From the NCBI GenBank assembly GCA_029555415.1, contig JAKPSI010000077.1, positions 1-64,000 of the forward strand: 64,000 nucleotides of DNA, in the 5' to 3' direction. Origin of the DNA: Bacteroidota bacterium. GTDB taxonomy: Bacteria; Bacteroidota; Bacteroidia; Chitinophagales; Chitinophagaceae. This document shows, in pieces, positions 9,037 to 17,794 of this stretch (positions are counted from its first letter, which is position 1; the number at the start of each line of letters is the position of its first letter). The notes below the pieces were generated by a model. The model searched no databases. It worked only from the letters and a program-made list of their open reading frames with translations, and was not told where the DNA came from. The translations under genes and the position numbers were made by a program.

Positions 9037-10221
9037 TTATTTGAATGCATTGAAGCCGGTCACATCCATACCTGTAATGAGCAGGTGGATATCATGCGTG
9101 CCCTCATACGTGATCACACTTTCGAGGTTCATCATGTGGCGCATCACCGGGTATTCGCCTGTAATGCCCATACCGCCCAGCATCTGGCGCGCATCCCGGC
9201 AAATGTCCGTGGCCATGGCGCATGAATTGCGTTTGGCCATACTCACTTGTTGCGGTGTCACGCGACCTTCACTCATCAGTACACCCAGTCGCCAGTTCAG
9301 CAACTGTGCTTTGGTGATCTCAGTGACCATCTCTGCCAGTTTCTTTTGCTGCAACTGGAATGCGCCAATGGGTTTGCCGAACTGCATACGCTCCTGAGAA
9401 TAACGCAATGCGGTATCATAGCAATCCATCGCCGCACCGACCACGCCCCAGGCAATACCATAGCGTGCTTTGGTCAGGCAACCCAGCGGACCTTTCAGTC
9501 CTTTCACATTAGGAAGAATATTTTCTTTCGGCACTTTTACATTATCGAATACCAGTTCACCGGTAGCGGATGCACGAAGGCTCCATTTACCATGTGTGGT
9601 GGGTGTGGTAAAACCTTCCATGCCTCTTTCCACGATCACACCACGGATCTCACCGTTATCATCTTTGGCCCAAACCACTGCTACCTGCGCGAAGGGAGCA
9701 TTGCTGATCCACATCTTTGCACCGTTGAGGATCACATGATCACCGGCATCCTTGATGGTGGTGAGCATGCTGGAGGGATCACTTCCGTGGTTGGGTTCGG
9801 TCAGACCGAAGCAACCGAGCCATTCACCGCTGGCCAGTTTGGGAAGATATTTATGACGTTGTTCTTCATTACCATAAGCATAGATGGGATACATGACGAG
9901 CGAGCCTTGCACGGATGCAGTGGAACGAACGCCGCTATCGCCTCTTTCCAGCTCCTGCATCATCAGACCATAGCTGATATAATCAAGTCCGCCGCCGCCG
10001 TATTCTACGGGCACAGTGGGACCGAAACAACCGAGCTCACCCAGTTGCTTCACGATATGCTGCGGGAATTCGGCGCGTTGCGCGTAATCTTCAATGATGG
10101 GGGAAATTTCCTTCTTTACATAACTGCGAACGGTATCGCGAATGAGCTTATGCTCATCGGTAAGGAGTTCATCCACCTGGAAATAATCGGGACTAACAAA
10201 AAGGTCTGTACGGGCAGCCAT
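9037..10221 (-). CDS. gcdH: Glutaryl-CoA dehydrogenase-like acyl-CoA dehydrogenase
   Basis: FAD enzyme expected to oxidise and decarboxylate glutaryl-CoA to crotonyl-CoA in lysine/tryptophan breakdown. The product has about 394 residues. CFGLTEPNHGSDPSSM is the FAD/substrate loop, KMWISNAPFAQVAVVWAKD follows, and VITYEGTHDIHLL near the C-terminus carries the catalytic Glu in the context used by glutaryl-CoA dehydrogenases. The open frame could begin at a TTG at 10227, but the ATG at 10221 is preferred. A TACCTTTG box lies at 10244-10251 on the minus strand. Kynureninase and 3-hydroxyacyl-CoA dehydrogenase lie within 9 kb, consistent with such a route (inference). Confidence 0.88.
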   Translation of the reverse strand: MAARTDLFVSPDYFQVDELLTDEHKLIRDTVRSYVKKEISPIIEDYAQRAEFPQHIVKQLGELGCFGPTVPVEYGGGGLDYISYGLMMQELERGDSGVRSTASVQGSLVMYPIYAYGNEEQRHKYLPKLASGEWLGCFGLTEPNHGSDPSSMLTTIKDAGDHVILNGAKMWISNAPFAQVAVVWAKDDNGEIRGVIVERGMEGFTTPTTHGKWSLRASATGELVFDNVKVPKENILPNVKGLKGPLGCLTKARYGIAWGVVGAAMDCYDTALRYSQERMQFGKPIGAFQLQQKKLAEMVTEITKAQLLNWRLGVLMSEGRVTPQQVSMAKRNSCAMATDICRDARQMLGGMGITGEYPVMRHMMNLESVITYEGTHDIHLLITGMDVTGFNAFK

Positions 10222-10368
10222 GTGCAAGCGTTTTATTATGGGACAAAGGTAAGGAAGTTGCTGCTTCAGGTGATCTGAAAGGAGATCGGGAAATAACCGT
10301 TTAACCGCTCATCCAATGATTGTTGTGCCTTGGAGCCAGAAACTGTATTTTAAGCTGAAATTCCCGTT

Positions 10369-10788
10369 ATGTACATCAAACCATTCCTTGTCTTCGCTTT
10401 CATTTGTCTTTCCTTCAGTTCGGTATCTGCGCAGGATACCCTCAAAGCAAAAGCTCCGGAAATGCAGCTCAAAGAGTTTTGGTTCGTATTATTGAAATCC
10501 GGCCCCAACCGTTCACAGGATTCCGCTTCTGCTGCAAAGATCCAGGCGGGTCACCTGAATAACATGATGCGTATGTATAAAGATGGTAAGCTTAAAGTAG
10601 CAGGTCCTTTTGGTGAAGATGGTGAATGGCAGGGCATTTTCATTTTCGATGCCGAGCGTAAAGAAGTGGAAGCTTTATTGCAGACCGACCCTGCGATCAA
10701 AGCAGGCAGGCTGATCTATGAGATACATTCCTGGTGGGCAAGCCCGATCGGAAGTTTCAAGCCGGGCAAACCAGATATGGCGAATTAG
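10369..10788 (+). CDS. Secreted YCII-related domain protein
   Basis: A 139-residue protein with a signal peptide (about 1-21, ending SVSAQ) and a YCII-like ferredoxin-fold domain: KEFWFVLLKSGPNR, then QAGHLNNMMRMYKDGKLKVAGPFG, a HxxHL-like region, and a final IKAGRLIYEIHSWWASP. Family members are often small enzymes or binding proteins of unknown substrate, and an exported form is common in Bacteroidota. Its last 4 bases overlap the 3' end of pyrF on the other strand. Confidence 0.8.
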   Translation: MYIKPFLVFAFICLSFSSVSAQDTLKAKAPEMQLKEFWFVLLKSGPNRSQDSASAAKIQAGHLNNMMRMYKDGKLKVAGPFGEDGEWQGIFIFDAERKEVEALLQTDPAIKAGRLIYEIHSWWASPIGSFKPGKPDMAN

Positions 10789-11588
10789 GGAAGATAAATT
10801 GCCATTTCATCACTATAAGCTTTCGCCGCTTCCTTCGCTTTGATGGCGAAGTCGGTTCCGGATGAAGCATAGATCACCGCACGACTGGCATTGACGAGCA
10901 GGCCGCAGTCCTTCGTCATCGCTTTCTCAGAAATTTCTTTCAGACTGCCGCCCTGCGCACCCACACCGGGTACGAGGAAGAAATGGTCAGGGCATATTTC
11001 GCGGATATTGATGAAGGCATCACTCTGTGTAGCACCCACCACGAACATCAGGTTCTCCGGAGTACCCCACTTAGATACTTTTTCCAATACGCGTTCATAT
11101 AATAACTGATCACCGCTGGGTTGTAATTCAAAATCACGCGCGCCGGCATTGGAGGTAAGTCCGAGTACGATGGCCCATTTGCCGGGATATTGCAGGAAAG
11201 GCTTCACACTGTCCTCACCCATATAAGGCGCAACGGTGATGGAATCAAAAGGCAATGCTTCAAAAAATGCTTTAGCGTATTGCGTGGAGGTATTACCGAT
11301 ATCACCGCGCTTGGCATCCGCAATGGTGAAATGATCCGTACCGATATAGCGCACCGTTTTCTCCAGCGTCTCCCACCCTTTCACTCCCATCGCTTCATAG
11401 AATGCCGTATTGATCTTATAACTCACGCAATGATCACGCGTGGCGTCGATGATGGCTTTGTTGAACGCGAATGCGGGATCGGGCTCCGATAACAAATGGG
11501 GCGGGATCTTTTCCAGATCGGTATCAAGACCGACGGTGAGGTAAGAACGCTTATCAAATATTTGATCAACTAATTGTGAGCGGGTCAT
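10785..11588 (-). CDS. pyrF: Orotidine 5'-phosphate decarboxylase
   Basis: Decarboxylates OMP to UMP, the last step of pyrimidine synthesis. The 267 residues are the longer, type-2 form. Visible are VGLDTDLEKIPPHLL, the catalytic DAKRGDIGNTSTQYAKAFF, and a phosphate-binding VPGVGAQGGSLKE. The minus-strand TAACTTTG box (11593-11600) ends 4 bases before the ATG, fixing the start and suggesting a leaderless mRNA. It overlaps the YCII gene by 4 bases, tail to tail. Confidence 0.95.
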   Translation of the reverse strand: MTRSQLVDQIFDKRSYLTVGLDTDLEKIPPHLLSEPDPAFAFNKAIIDATRDHCVSYKINTAFYEAMGVKGWETLEKTVRYIGTDHFTIADAKRGDIGNTSTQYAKAFFEALPFDSITVAPYMGEDSVKPFLQYPGKWAIVLGLTSNAGARDFELQPSGDQLLYERVLEKVSKWGTPENLMFVVGATQSDAFINIREICPDHFFLVPGVGAQGGSLKEISEKAMTKDCGLLVNASRAVIYASSGTDFAIKAKEAAKAYSDEMAIYLP

Positions 11589-11592
11589 GATG

Positions 11593-11600
11593 CAAAGTTA
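11593..11600 (-). promoter_or_regulatory. -7 promoter element for pyrF
   Basis: TAACTTTG (minus strand), an exact TAnnTTTG, ends 4 bases before the pyrF ATG. Confidence 0.6.
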
Positions 11601-11680
11601 AAGATAAATGGTTTTGGGTTTTGGTTAGGGGGCGGATCGTTTGTAAGTTTTAGATTTCAGATGAGGTTGGAACTCCAAAC

Positions 11681-11973
11681 GCCTGCGGCGGGCCAACACT
11701 TAGTACACTTAGTTTACTTAAAGACATTTAGAATTGTTCAAGGTCGGAGCTCACTTTGGAAGGATAGCTTACGCCTTTGTTGGTCTTATGACCAACAAAC
11801 TACTTTAAACGACTTTTCGGGAGATACCGGAGTGCCAGCCTCCAATGTTCGTGCTGTTGGTGATAACCTGCCTTTGCCGGCAGGCAGGCACCAACAGCGG
11901 CGTACTATTCTCAGTGCCCTTCCTATGTGGCTCAAATTATCTATGTGAACTAAGTGTTAGCGGGCCGCAGGCC
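11681..11973. repeat. Q-family inverted repeat with nested P element (pyrF-kynU gap)
   Basis: The left arm, beginning GCCTGCGGCGGGCCAACAC (11681), is the inverse of the right arm at 11945-11973 (ends GCGGGCCGCAGGCC); both then run into ACTTAGT-type sequence. Inside lies a P element (11771-11903). Outside it are a further perfect 13-bp inverted repeat, GTTTTGGGTTTTG at 11611 and its complement at 12007-12019, the latter overlapping the kynU stop codon. This accounts for most of the 430-base gap 11589-12018; no gene was seen there. Confidence 0.8.
11771..11903 (+). repeat. P-family palindromic element, copy A
   Basis: A 133-bp element starting ACGCCTTTGTTGGT and ending in its near-complement ACCAACAGCGGCGT. 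The left hairpin TTTGTTGGTC/GACCAACAAA has a TTAT loop. The right hairpin has outer stem GCTGTTGGTG/CACCAACAGC around a GC-rich inner stem. Related copies are at 20475, 30898, 33815 and 39409, with a fragment at 19001. Confidence 0.85.
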
Positions 11974-12018
11974 ACTCCTGTAGTGAACATTCTGTTTTAA
12001 ACAACTCAAAACCCAAAA

Positions 12019-13281
12019 CTACTCACCTATGAGCACCTGAGTTAAACCCCAAATTTCTAAGTAGCTATTATACAACGGTACGGGCGCCAACCGTATCACA
12101 TTCGGTTCTCTCCAGTCAACAATGAACCCTTTTTGCATCAGCTCATCATACAACGCTTTACCGTTCTGTTGCACCAGTAATGAAACCTGACAGCCCCGGG
12201 CATCAGGATCGCCGGGCGTTATGATAGAGAACAGATCAGGTTTTGCTTCCTGCACTGACCGGAGGCGGTACCACAAGTAATCATTCAGTTTTTCGCGCTT
12301 GGACTGAATGTTCTCCCAGCCCGCTTCCGCAAATATTTCCAGTGATGCGCGCAGTGATGCATATAATAAAATAGAAGGCGTACTGGACTGCCATCCTTCC
12401 GCCCCCGCCATAGGTTTGAAGCCTTTCTCCATTTTGAACCTGGTGGCCTTATCATATCCCCACCAACCCGCGAAACGCGGCAGGTGTTTGCCATGGTGAT
12501 TCTGGTGAATGAAAGCACCACCAATAGCACCCGGACCGCCATTCAGATATTTATAATTGCACCAGCACGCGAAATCCACATACCAGTCGTGCAATTGCAA
12601 CGCCACATTCCCCGCCGCATGCGCCAGATCGAAACCGGCATAAGCACCAGCATCATGCGCAGCTTTGGTAATGGCCGCGATATCGAATAATTGTCCGCTG
12701 TAATAATTGATACCCCCGAATAATACGAGTGCTGTTTCATCCCCATGTTCCCGGATCGTTGCAATGATATCTTCGGTTCTCAGTGTATTCTCTCCTTCGC
12801 GGGGATGCACTTCGATCACGGTCTTTTCAGGATCGAATCCATGATGCTTCACATGCGTTTCAAAACTGTACTGATCGCTGGGGAAAGCACGTGCCTCACA
12901 TATGATCTTGTATCTTTTTGCCGCAGGCCTGTAAAAACTCACCAGCATCAGATGCAGGTTCACCGTCAGTGAATTCATCACCACGATCTCCTGTTGCTTC
13001 GCACCCAGTATCGTTGCTAACGGGCCGGTGAGCCGGTCATGATAATCCATCCAGGGTTCCTTCGCGTGAAAGAAGGATTCGACGCCGAGTGAAGACCAGT
13101 CCTGCAGTATCTTTTGCAAATACGCATTCGTTTTCTTCGGCTGCATTCCGAGTGAATTGCCGAGGAAATAAGTCTGTTGCTTCCCATCCCTTTCCGGCAT
13201 GATGAATGCATCCCGGAACGGGCGCAGCGGATCTTCCGCATCCAGTTTCAAAGCAAGTTCACGTGAGGGATTGAATTCCAT
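12019..13281 (-). CDS. kynU: Kynureninase
   Basis: PLP enzyme cleaving L-kynurenine (or 3-hydroxykynurenine) to anthranilate (or 3-hydroxyanthranilate) and alanine. The 420 residues match the family: TYFLGNSLGMQPK near residue 38, the GVESFFHAKEPWMDYHD region, FDLAHAAGN, and CNYKYLNGGPG with the Schiff-base Lys. It is followed 9 bases upstream by the SDR gene, so the transcript is SDR-kynU. The stop codon sits in a short A/C repeat that forms the right arm of the palindromic gap structure. Together with the glutaryl-CoA dehydrogenase it points to tryptophan catabolism. Confidence 0.95.
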   Translation of the reverse strand: MEFNPSRELALKLDAEDPLRPFRDAFIMPERDGKQQTYFLGNSLGMQPKKTNAYLQKILQDWSSLGVESFFHAKEPWMDYHDRLTGPLATILGAKQQEIVVMNSLTVNLHLMLVSFYRPAAKRYKIICEARAFPSDQYSFETHVKHHGFDPEKTVIEVHPREGENTLRTEDIIATIREHGDETALVLFGGINYYSGQLFDIAAITKAAHDAGAYAGFDLAHAAGNVALQLHDWYVDFACWCNYKYLNGGPGAIGGAFIHQNHHGKHLPRFAGWWGYDKATRFKMEKGFKPMAGAEGWQSSTPSILLYASLRASLEIFAEAGWENIQSKREKLNDYLWYRLRSVQEAKPDLFSIITPGDPDARGCQVSLLVQQNGKALYDELMQKGFIVDWREPNVIRLAPVPLYNSYLEIWGLTQVLIGE

Positions 13282-13290
13282 ATTCAGGTT

Positions 13291-14076
13291 TTAAAAAGCA
13301 CCGGTACTGCCGCCATCGACAGGAATGCTGGTACCATTGATATATGCTGCGGCAGGTGAAGAAAGGAATGCAGCCAGGGCCGCCACTTCTTCCGCTTTCG
13401 CAAAACGATGTGCGGGAATACCAGCTTTCATTTTCTCGATCAGTTCTTCTTTGGAAATGCCCTGCTTCGTGCTGTTCACTTCGATCAGACTGGCCAAACG
13501 TTTGGTATCAGTATAACCAGGCAGAACATTATTGACGGTAATGCCGGACTTCGCCAGTTCGAGTGACAAGGTCTTGGCCCAGGCAGCCGTTGCCGCACGG
13601 ATCGTATTCGACACACCCAAACCGGGGATCGGCACTTTCACGGAAGTGGAGACGATGTTGATGATCCGGCCATACCCCTCTTCTTTCATGCCGGGGATCA
13701 CCGCCTGTGCCAGGATCTGATAGTTGACGATATGCTGCTGAAAAGCCATTTCCAGTTTATCGGACGCTTCTTCAAACAGCAGACCCGGCGCGGGACCGCC
13801 AGTGTTGTTGATCAGGATATGTACAGGACCATGGGCGACGATCATCGCTGCCGCTTTCTTCACAGCAGCATTATCCGCGAAATCAGCGAATGCATAACTG
13901 TGTTGCTGGCCGGCTGCATGCGACAATGAACCGATCGCATCCTTCAGTGTGGCTTCATTCCGCGCCAGCAGGATGCAACGTGCGCCTAATAAGGCGAGTT
14001 CCTGTGCAATGGCAAGTCCGATACCCTGTGAACTGCCACAGACCAATGCTGTTTTTCCTTTGAGGGAGAGTTCCAT
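13291..14076 (-). CDS. SDR family protein with substituted catalytic Tyr/Lys
   Basis: Short-chain dehydrogenase fold of 261 residues from the ATG at 14076 (MELSLKGKTALVCGSSQGIG); the longer frame to 14106 adds an unlikely extension. The cofactor motif GSSQGIG and NNTGG are present. The classical YxxxK is replaced: aligned from GRIINI to the following LELA, the Tyr position is Ser and the Lys position is Arg (SNTIR). It may still bind NAD(P), but classical catalysis is doubtful. It lies 9 bases upstream of kynU on the same strand, so a role in kynurenine breakdown is plausible but unproven. Confidence 0.82.
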   Translation of the reverse strand: MELSLKGKTALVCGSSQGIGLAIAQELALLGARCILLARNEATLKDAIGSLSHAAGQQHSYAFADFADNAAVKKAAAMIVAHGPVHILINNTGGPAPGLLFEEASDKLEMAFQQHIVNYQILAQAVIPGMKEEGYGRIINIVSTSVKVPIPGLGVSNTIRAATAAWAKTLSLELAKSGITVNNVLPGYTDTKRLASLIEVNSTKQGISKEELIEKMKAGIPAHRFAKAEEVAALAAFLSSPAAAYINGTSIPVDGGSTGAF

Positions 14077-14120
14077 AAGTGAAGATTGTGCTGTAAAGAT
14101 AGTCAAGACAATGACCCGTC

Positions 14121-15023
14121 TTACAATTCCGCATAGCGGTCGGGATAATCGGAGATCAGTCCGTCCACCCCCATTGTCTTCAGCTGTTTCATCTGTTGCA
14201 CCTCATTCACCGTCCAGGGCACTACCTGGATATGCTTCGCATGGCATGCTTTGATGAGTTTGGCGTCCACCAGCTGGAAAGCAGGACTGTAGATAGTGGG
14301 TGTAAAACCCAGCGCTTTAAGTTGATCGTCCAGTCCGCGCTTGTCGAATGCTTCGATCAGCATGGCCGTCTTAACATCCGGATAGTGTTCATGGAGGTAT
14401 TGCAGGGTGCGGAAGTCGAACGACTGGATGATGACCTGATCACGTATGCCTTTGACATTGATGACCCCCATCAGCAATTCCACGAATTCGGGAACGGCGG
14501 GATGGAATACACCATCGAAATCAGGATTCGTTTTGGTTTCGATATTATAAAAAGGAAAAGGACGTTTGCGGGTCATCATGTATTGTTGCACGGAATCGAC
14601 GAGGTCCGACAATAAAGGCTTCACCGCTTTCATCTTTTGCTGTTGCGGGAAACGCGGATGGGGCTTAAGACCTACATCAAAGGTCTTTACCTGATCATAG
14701 GTCATCCAGTAAATATTGAATTTCCTTTCTTCCCTTTCACCCATGAAAGTACCGTCGGGTTTGGTGGTGATGTCCTGCGAGAACCACTGATCATGTGACA
14801 GCACCACTTTCTTATCCTTGGTGATGACCACATCCATTTCGAGTGTGGTCACGCCCAGATCGAGTGCATGCAGCATGGCGGGGATGGTATTCTCCGGCAT
14901 CAGGCCGCGGCATCCGCGGTGGCCCTGTTTATCGAATGTTGCGGGCATAGTACTTGTTTGTGCCTGCCGCGGTGCTTTGCAGGCCGCGATCAGACAGGAA
15001 AGGAGGAGGAAATATCTTTTCAT
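14121..15023 (-). CDS. Glycerophosphodiester phosphodiesterase lipoprotein
   Basis: Hydrolyses glycerophosphodiesters to glycerol 3-phosphate and an alcohol at the cell envelope. From the ATG at 15023 it has 300 residues, starting with a lipoprotein signal peptide (lipobox before Cys at about 15, CLIAAC). The GDPD core shows GHRGCRGLMPENTIPA, LEMDVVITKD and VVLSHD, with the metal and catalytic His/Glu/Asp residues, and ends with a TIM-barrel-type WTVNEVQQM and DGLISDYPD. Its ATG overlaps the stop of the upstream PaiB gene (ATGA), so translation is probably coupled. Confidence 0.9.
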   Translation of the reverse strand: MKRYFLLLSCLIAACKAPRQAQTSTMPATFDKQGHRGCRGLMPENTIPAMLHALDLGVTTLEMDVVITKDKKVVLSHDQWFSQDITTKPDGTFMGEREERKFNIYWMTYDQVKTFDVGLKPHPRFPQQQKMKAVKPLLSDLVDSVQQYMMTRKRPFPFYNIETKTNPDFDGVFHPAVPEFVELLMGVINVKGIRDQVIIQSFDFRTLQYLHEHYPDVKTAMLIEAFDKRGLDDQLKALGFTPTIYSPAFQLVDAKLIKACHAKHIQVVPWTVNEVQQMKQLKTMGVDGLISDYPDRYAEL

Positions 15024-15658
15024 TTGGGGAAGATGCTGTCTTTGCGTTTTTTCATCCACTCGGCCACTTTCTTCGCATCCGGGTCGAGGTGCTGCAGTTC
15101 GACGATGATGTTGTCATAACTTTTCTCGTCACGGTTCTGACTCAGTTTAACGACATTCTCCAGTTCCACTACTTCGATCTCAAAAGCAACGATCGCGTGC
15201 CTGAGTTTGGAAAGATAATCTTCAGGCAGGTTTTCGTATACGGTTGTGGAGGCATGATCATCGTTTTCAAAATGCAGGCTGAGTTTTTTCAGCAGTTCCA
15301 CCAATCCAGCATCATCCACAAAACGGAGCGGTCCGCGGGCATGTACGGAAACATAGTTCCAGGTGGAAGCCTGATGCGGATTTCCGGAATACCAGGAACC
15401 GCTGACATAAGTATGCGGGCCGGTGAACAGTGCAAGTACCTGCGGATTCTCTTTGTATGCTTTCTGGTGATCTGATTTATTGGCGACATGTCCGAGCAGG
15501 AAAAGCTTATCGCCCCGTTCTTCTACCAACAAAGGGACCTGCGTGACTGCAGAACGTCCATGCGCATCCACACCGATAAGTGTAACGAAAGGATATTCTT
15601 TCATGAAGCTGATCACCTGAGCGCGATCGTTCTCTTTATATTGCGGGTAGTTGTACAT
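15020..15658 (-). CDS. PaiB-like FMN-binding protein
   Basis: A 212-residue flavin-reductase-fold protein of the PaiB/FMN-binding 'negative transcriptional regulator' family. Typical blocks are VTQVPLLVEERGDKLFLLGHVANKSDH and a GPHTYVSGSWYSGN segment, followed by TWNYVSVHARG. The transcriptional role assigned to the family rests on one Bacillus case; a flavin- or heme-linked function is as likely. A TAAATTCG box (15664-15671, minus) lies 5 bases before the ATG. The gene overlaps the GDPD start by 4 bases. Confidence 0.85.
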   Translation of the reverse strand: MYNYPQYKENDRAQVISFMKEYPFVTLIGVDAHGRSAVTQVPLLVEERGDKLFLLGHVANKSDHQKAYKENPQVLALFTGPHTYVSGSWYSGNPHQASTWNYVSVHARGPLRFVDDAGLVELLKKLSLHFENDDHASTTVYENLPEDYLSKLRHAIVAFEIEVVELENVVKLSQNRDEKSYDNIIVELQHLDPDAKKVAEWMKKRKDSIFPK

Positions 15659-15677
15659 CTAACCGAATTTATAAAGA

Positions 15678-16769
15678 TTAAACGGTTTTAGCAACCTTCT
15701 CGGCACTCATATTCGCGTTACGCATGGCAATACTGCGCACCACCTGACCGGCGAATTGTTCAAAAGCCTTCTGGGTAATGGGGTCATTGGCGATCATAAC
15801 AGGCACACCCTGGTCACCACCTTCGCGGATGCTTTGTACCAGCGGGATCTGGCCCAGGAAGGGGATATCATATTCATCGGCGAGGCGTTTACCACCATCT
15901 TTACCGAAGATGTAATATTTATTATCCGGCAGTTCGGCCGGTGTGAAGTAGCTCATATTTTCCACCAGTCCGATGATGGGCACATTCATTTGTGACTGCC
16001 CGAACATCGCGATGCCTTTCTTGGCATCGGCCAGTGCCACATCCTGTGGCGTAGTAACGATCACCGCGCCGGTCACGGGCACCAACTGCAATAAAGTAAG
16101 ATGGATATCACCGGTACCAGGCGGCATATCCACCACCAGATAATCCAGTTCACCCCAGTAGATATCGGTCACGAACTGACGGATGGCGCTGCTGGCCATA
16201 GGACCACGCCACACCACCGCATTCTTTTCATCCACCAGTAAACCGATACTCATCAGTTTGATGCCATATTTTTCGATCGGAGCGATCATGCCCTTGCCGT
16301 TGATCTCGATCATCAGCGGACGTTCCCCGCGCACACCGAACATGATGGGAACACTCGGTCCGTAGATATCCGCATCCATCAAACCTACTTTGGCACCGCC
16401 TTTCGCGAGCGCGAGTGCGAGGTTGGCGGAAACGGTACTCTTACCTACCCCACCCTTACCACTGGCAACCGTGATGATGTTCTTCACATTCGGCAATACT
16501 TCGCCGGTATCTTCCCGTTTGGTAGTGGTATTGGAAGTGAAGTTGACCTTCACGATCGCTTCTTTATTTACGAGCAGTTTCACGGCGTTGATGCAGGCGT
16601 TCTGGATCATGTCCTTCATCGGACAAGCTGGTGTGGTGAGCACCACAGTGAATGAAACATTATTCCCATCGATGGCGATATCCTTCACCATGTTGAGGGT
16701 AACGAGGTCTTTCCCGAGGTCCGGTTCCTGCACATTACTGAGGGCCGCAAGTATTTTTTCAGTGGTCAT
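15678..16769 (-). CDS. mrp: Mrp/ApbC-type iron-sulfur cluster carrier ATPase
   Basis: Cytosolic P-loop ATPase that loads Fe-S clusters. An N-terminal MIP18/DUF59 domain (about 1-90, with TTPACPMKDMI) is followed by the Mrp domain with the deviant Walker A GKGGVGKSTVSANLA and MDADIYGPSVP, then VVDMPPGTGD. The C-terminal CxxC that bridges a cluster in E. coli-type ApbC is absent: the segment reads ENMSYFTPAELPDNKYYIFG with no cysteine. A minus-strand TAACTTTG box at 16804-16811 gives a leader of about 30 bases. Divergent from the gene at 16871. Confidence 0.92.
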   Translation of the reverse strand: MTTEKILAALSNVQEPDLGKDLVTLNMVKDIAIDGNNVSFTVVLTTPACPMKDMIQNACINAVKLLVNKEAIVKVNFTSNTTTKREDTGEVLPNVKNIITVASGKGGVGKSTVSANLALALAKGGAKVGLMDADIYGPSVPIMFGVRGERPLMIEINGKGMIAPIEKYGIKLMSIGLLVDEKNAVVWRGPMASSAIRQFVTDIYWGELDYLVVDMPPGTGDIHLTLLQLVPVTGAVIVTTPQDVALADAKKGIAMFGQSQMNVPIIGLVENMSYFTPAELPDNKYYIFGKDGGKRLADEYDIPFLGQIPLVQSIREGGDQGVPVMIANDPITQKAFEQFAGQVVRSIAMRNANMSAEKVAKTV

Positions 16770-16870
16770 TTTCCAAGTATTTGTTAAAAAGGTCAGGGAA
16801 CGGCAAAGTTAACCCTTCCGGGACTCAATTTGTTTATCGAAATAAGCAACTTGTCTTTATTTTTGGAGCT

Positions 16871-17512
16871 GTGAGAAAAATTGTACAATACTTCATCATC
16901 GCCGCTCTCCTCCTGCCTGCTGCAGCCAAAGCACAGTTCGAAACAGCACGTGATTCCGTGGTCCAGTTATATGGTGTGATCATGACGGCTGACAGTCTCG
17001 TGGGCATCCCCGCGGTAAGTGTGGTGGTGAAAGGCCAGAACCGGGGAACGATCACCAACAATCAGGGTGTGTTCTCCATCGTGGTACTGAAAGGAGATGA
17101 AGTGGAATTCACGCACGTAACGTACAAATCAAAAACGATCCAGATCCCGCGCAATATCGAAGGCAATCAGTACAGCATCGTGCAACTGATGGTGGTGGAT
17201 ACGGTGTATCTGCCGGCCACGATCATCCGTCCGCGCCCGACCCCCGAACAATTCGCGCGTGATTTCGTGAATACCAAAGTGCCCGACGATAATATCGAGA
17301 TCGCCCGCCGCAATACTGATGCTGCCAAGCGCCGTGTATTATTGCAAACCACCCCCGGTGACGGCGGCGAAGCCACGCGCATGCAGTTCAACAAGATCGC
17401 TAACCGCGCGGTGTACCAGGGCCAGACCCCTCCCATGAACATCTTCAATCCTGCTGCCTGGGCTGATTTTATTCAGGCGTGGAAACGTGGGGATTTCAAG
17501 AATAAGCATTAG
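16871..17512 (+). CDS. Exported carboxypeptidase-regulatory-like domain protein
   Basis: A product of about 213 residues from a GTG at 16871, with a signal peptide (RKIVQYFIIAALLLPAAAKA) and then a CarboxypepD_reg-like beta-sandwich: YGVIMTADSLVGIPAVSVVV and GTITNNQGVFSIVVLKGDEVEF. This module is common in Bacteroidota outer-membrane and periplasmic proteins. The C-terminal half is unrecognised and basic. The reading frame extends to 16781, but the GTG start places the signal peptide at the N-terminus and lies just after a TATTTTTG box (16858-16865). No TonB-dependent barrel follows, so it is a stand-alone form. Confidence 0.78.
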   Translation: MRKIVQYFIIAALLLPAAAKAQFETARDSVVQLYGVIMTADSLVGIPAVSVVVKGQNRGTITNNQGVFSIVVLKGDEVEFTHVTYKSKTIQIPRNIEGNQYSIVQLMVVDTVYLPATIIRPRPTPEQFARDFVNTKVPDDNIEIARRNTDAAKRRVLLQTTPGDGGEATRMQFNKIANRAVYQGQTPPMNIFNPAAWADFIQAWKRGDFKNKH

Positions 17513-17794
17513 TGAAGCTGTAAGCTTCAAGAGGATTTTAATGAACAGATGTTTCTCTTCAGAAATTGTTTTCTTTTCAACTTAATTGGTTTACTTGTTG
17601 ATGGATACTGTCTGCGGATCATCATATCTCAACTTATGCGATCATCTTGCCATCTGAACAAAAATGTTGAAAAGGGACAGGTTTTCAGGTTAATGTTAAA
17701 AGCTGGTTTACCCCCTTGCAGCTTGTAGCTTGAGGCTTATAGCATGACTCTTTTTTTCTATCTTCACACCCGCTTGCTAAACAAACAGCTTTTT
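17513..17794. other. Intergenic gap with short inverted tandem-repeat arms
   Basis: No gene was recognised. A short hairpin (GAAGCT/AGCTTC, 17514-17528) directly follows the upstream stop. Near the right end, at about 17714-17740, is an AGCTTGTAGCTTGAG-type degenerate repeat that is roughly the inverse of the left one. The same repeat type recurs at 20401-20440. Confidence 0.5.

Noticed and set aside
11853-11903. Integron attC-like site, from the GTTGGT...ACCAAC hairpins
   Set aside because: The core GTTRRRY/RYYYAAC consensus is not met (T at the third R), and there is no integrase or cassette array.
11661-11948. Open frames with a shared peptide RAVGDNLPLPAGRHQQR in several gaps (also near 20440, 30913, 39223)
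   Set aside because: They are translations of the P element's right hairpin in the gaps, with no start signal and no conserved flanks. They reflect the repeat, not a gene family.
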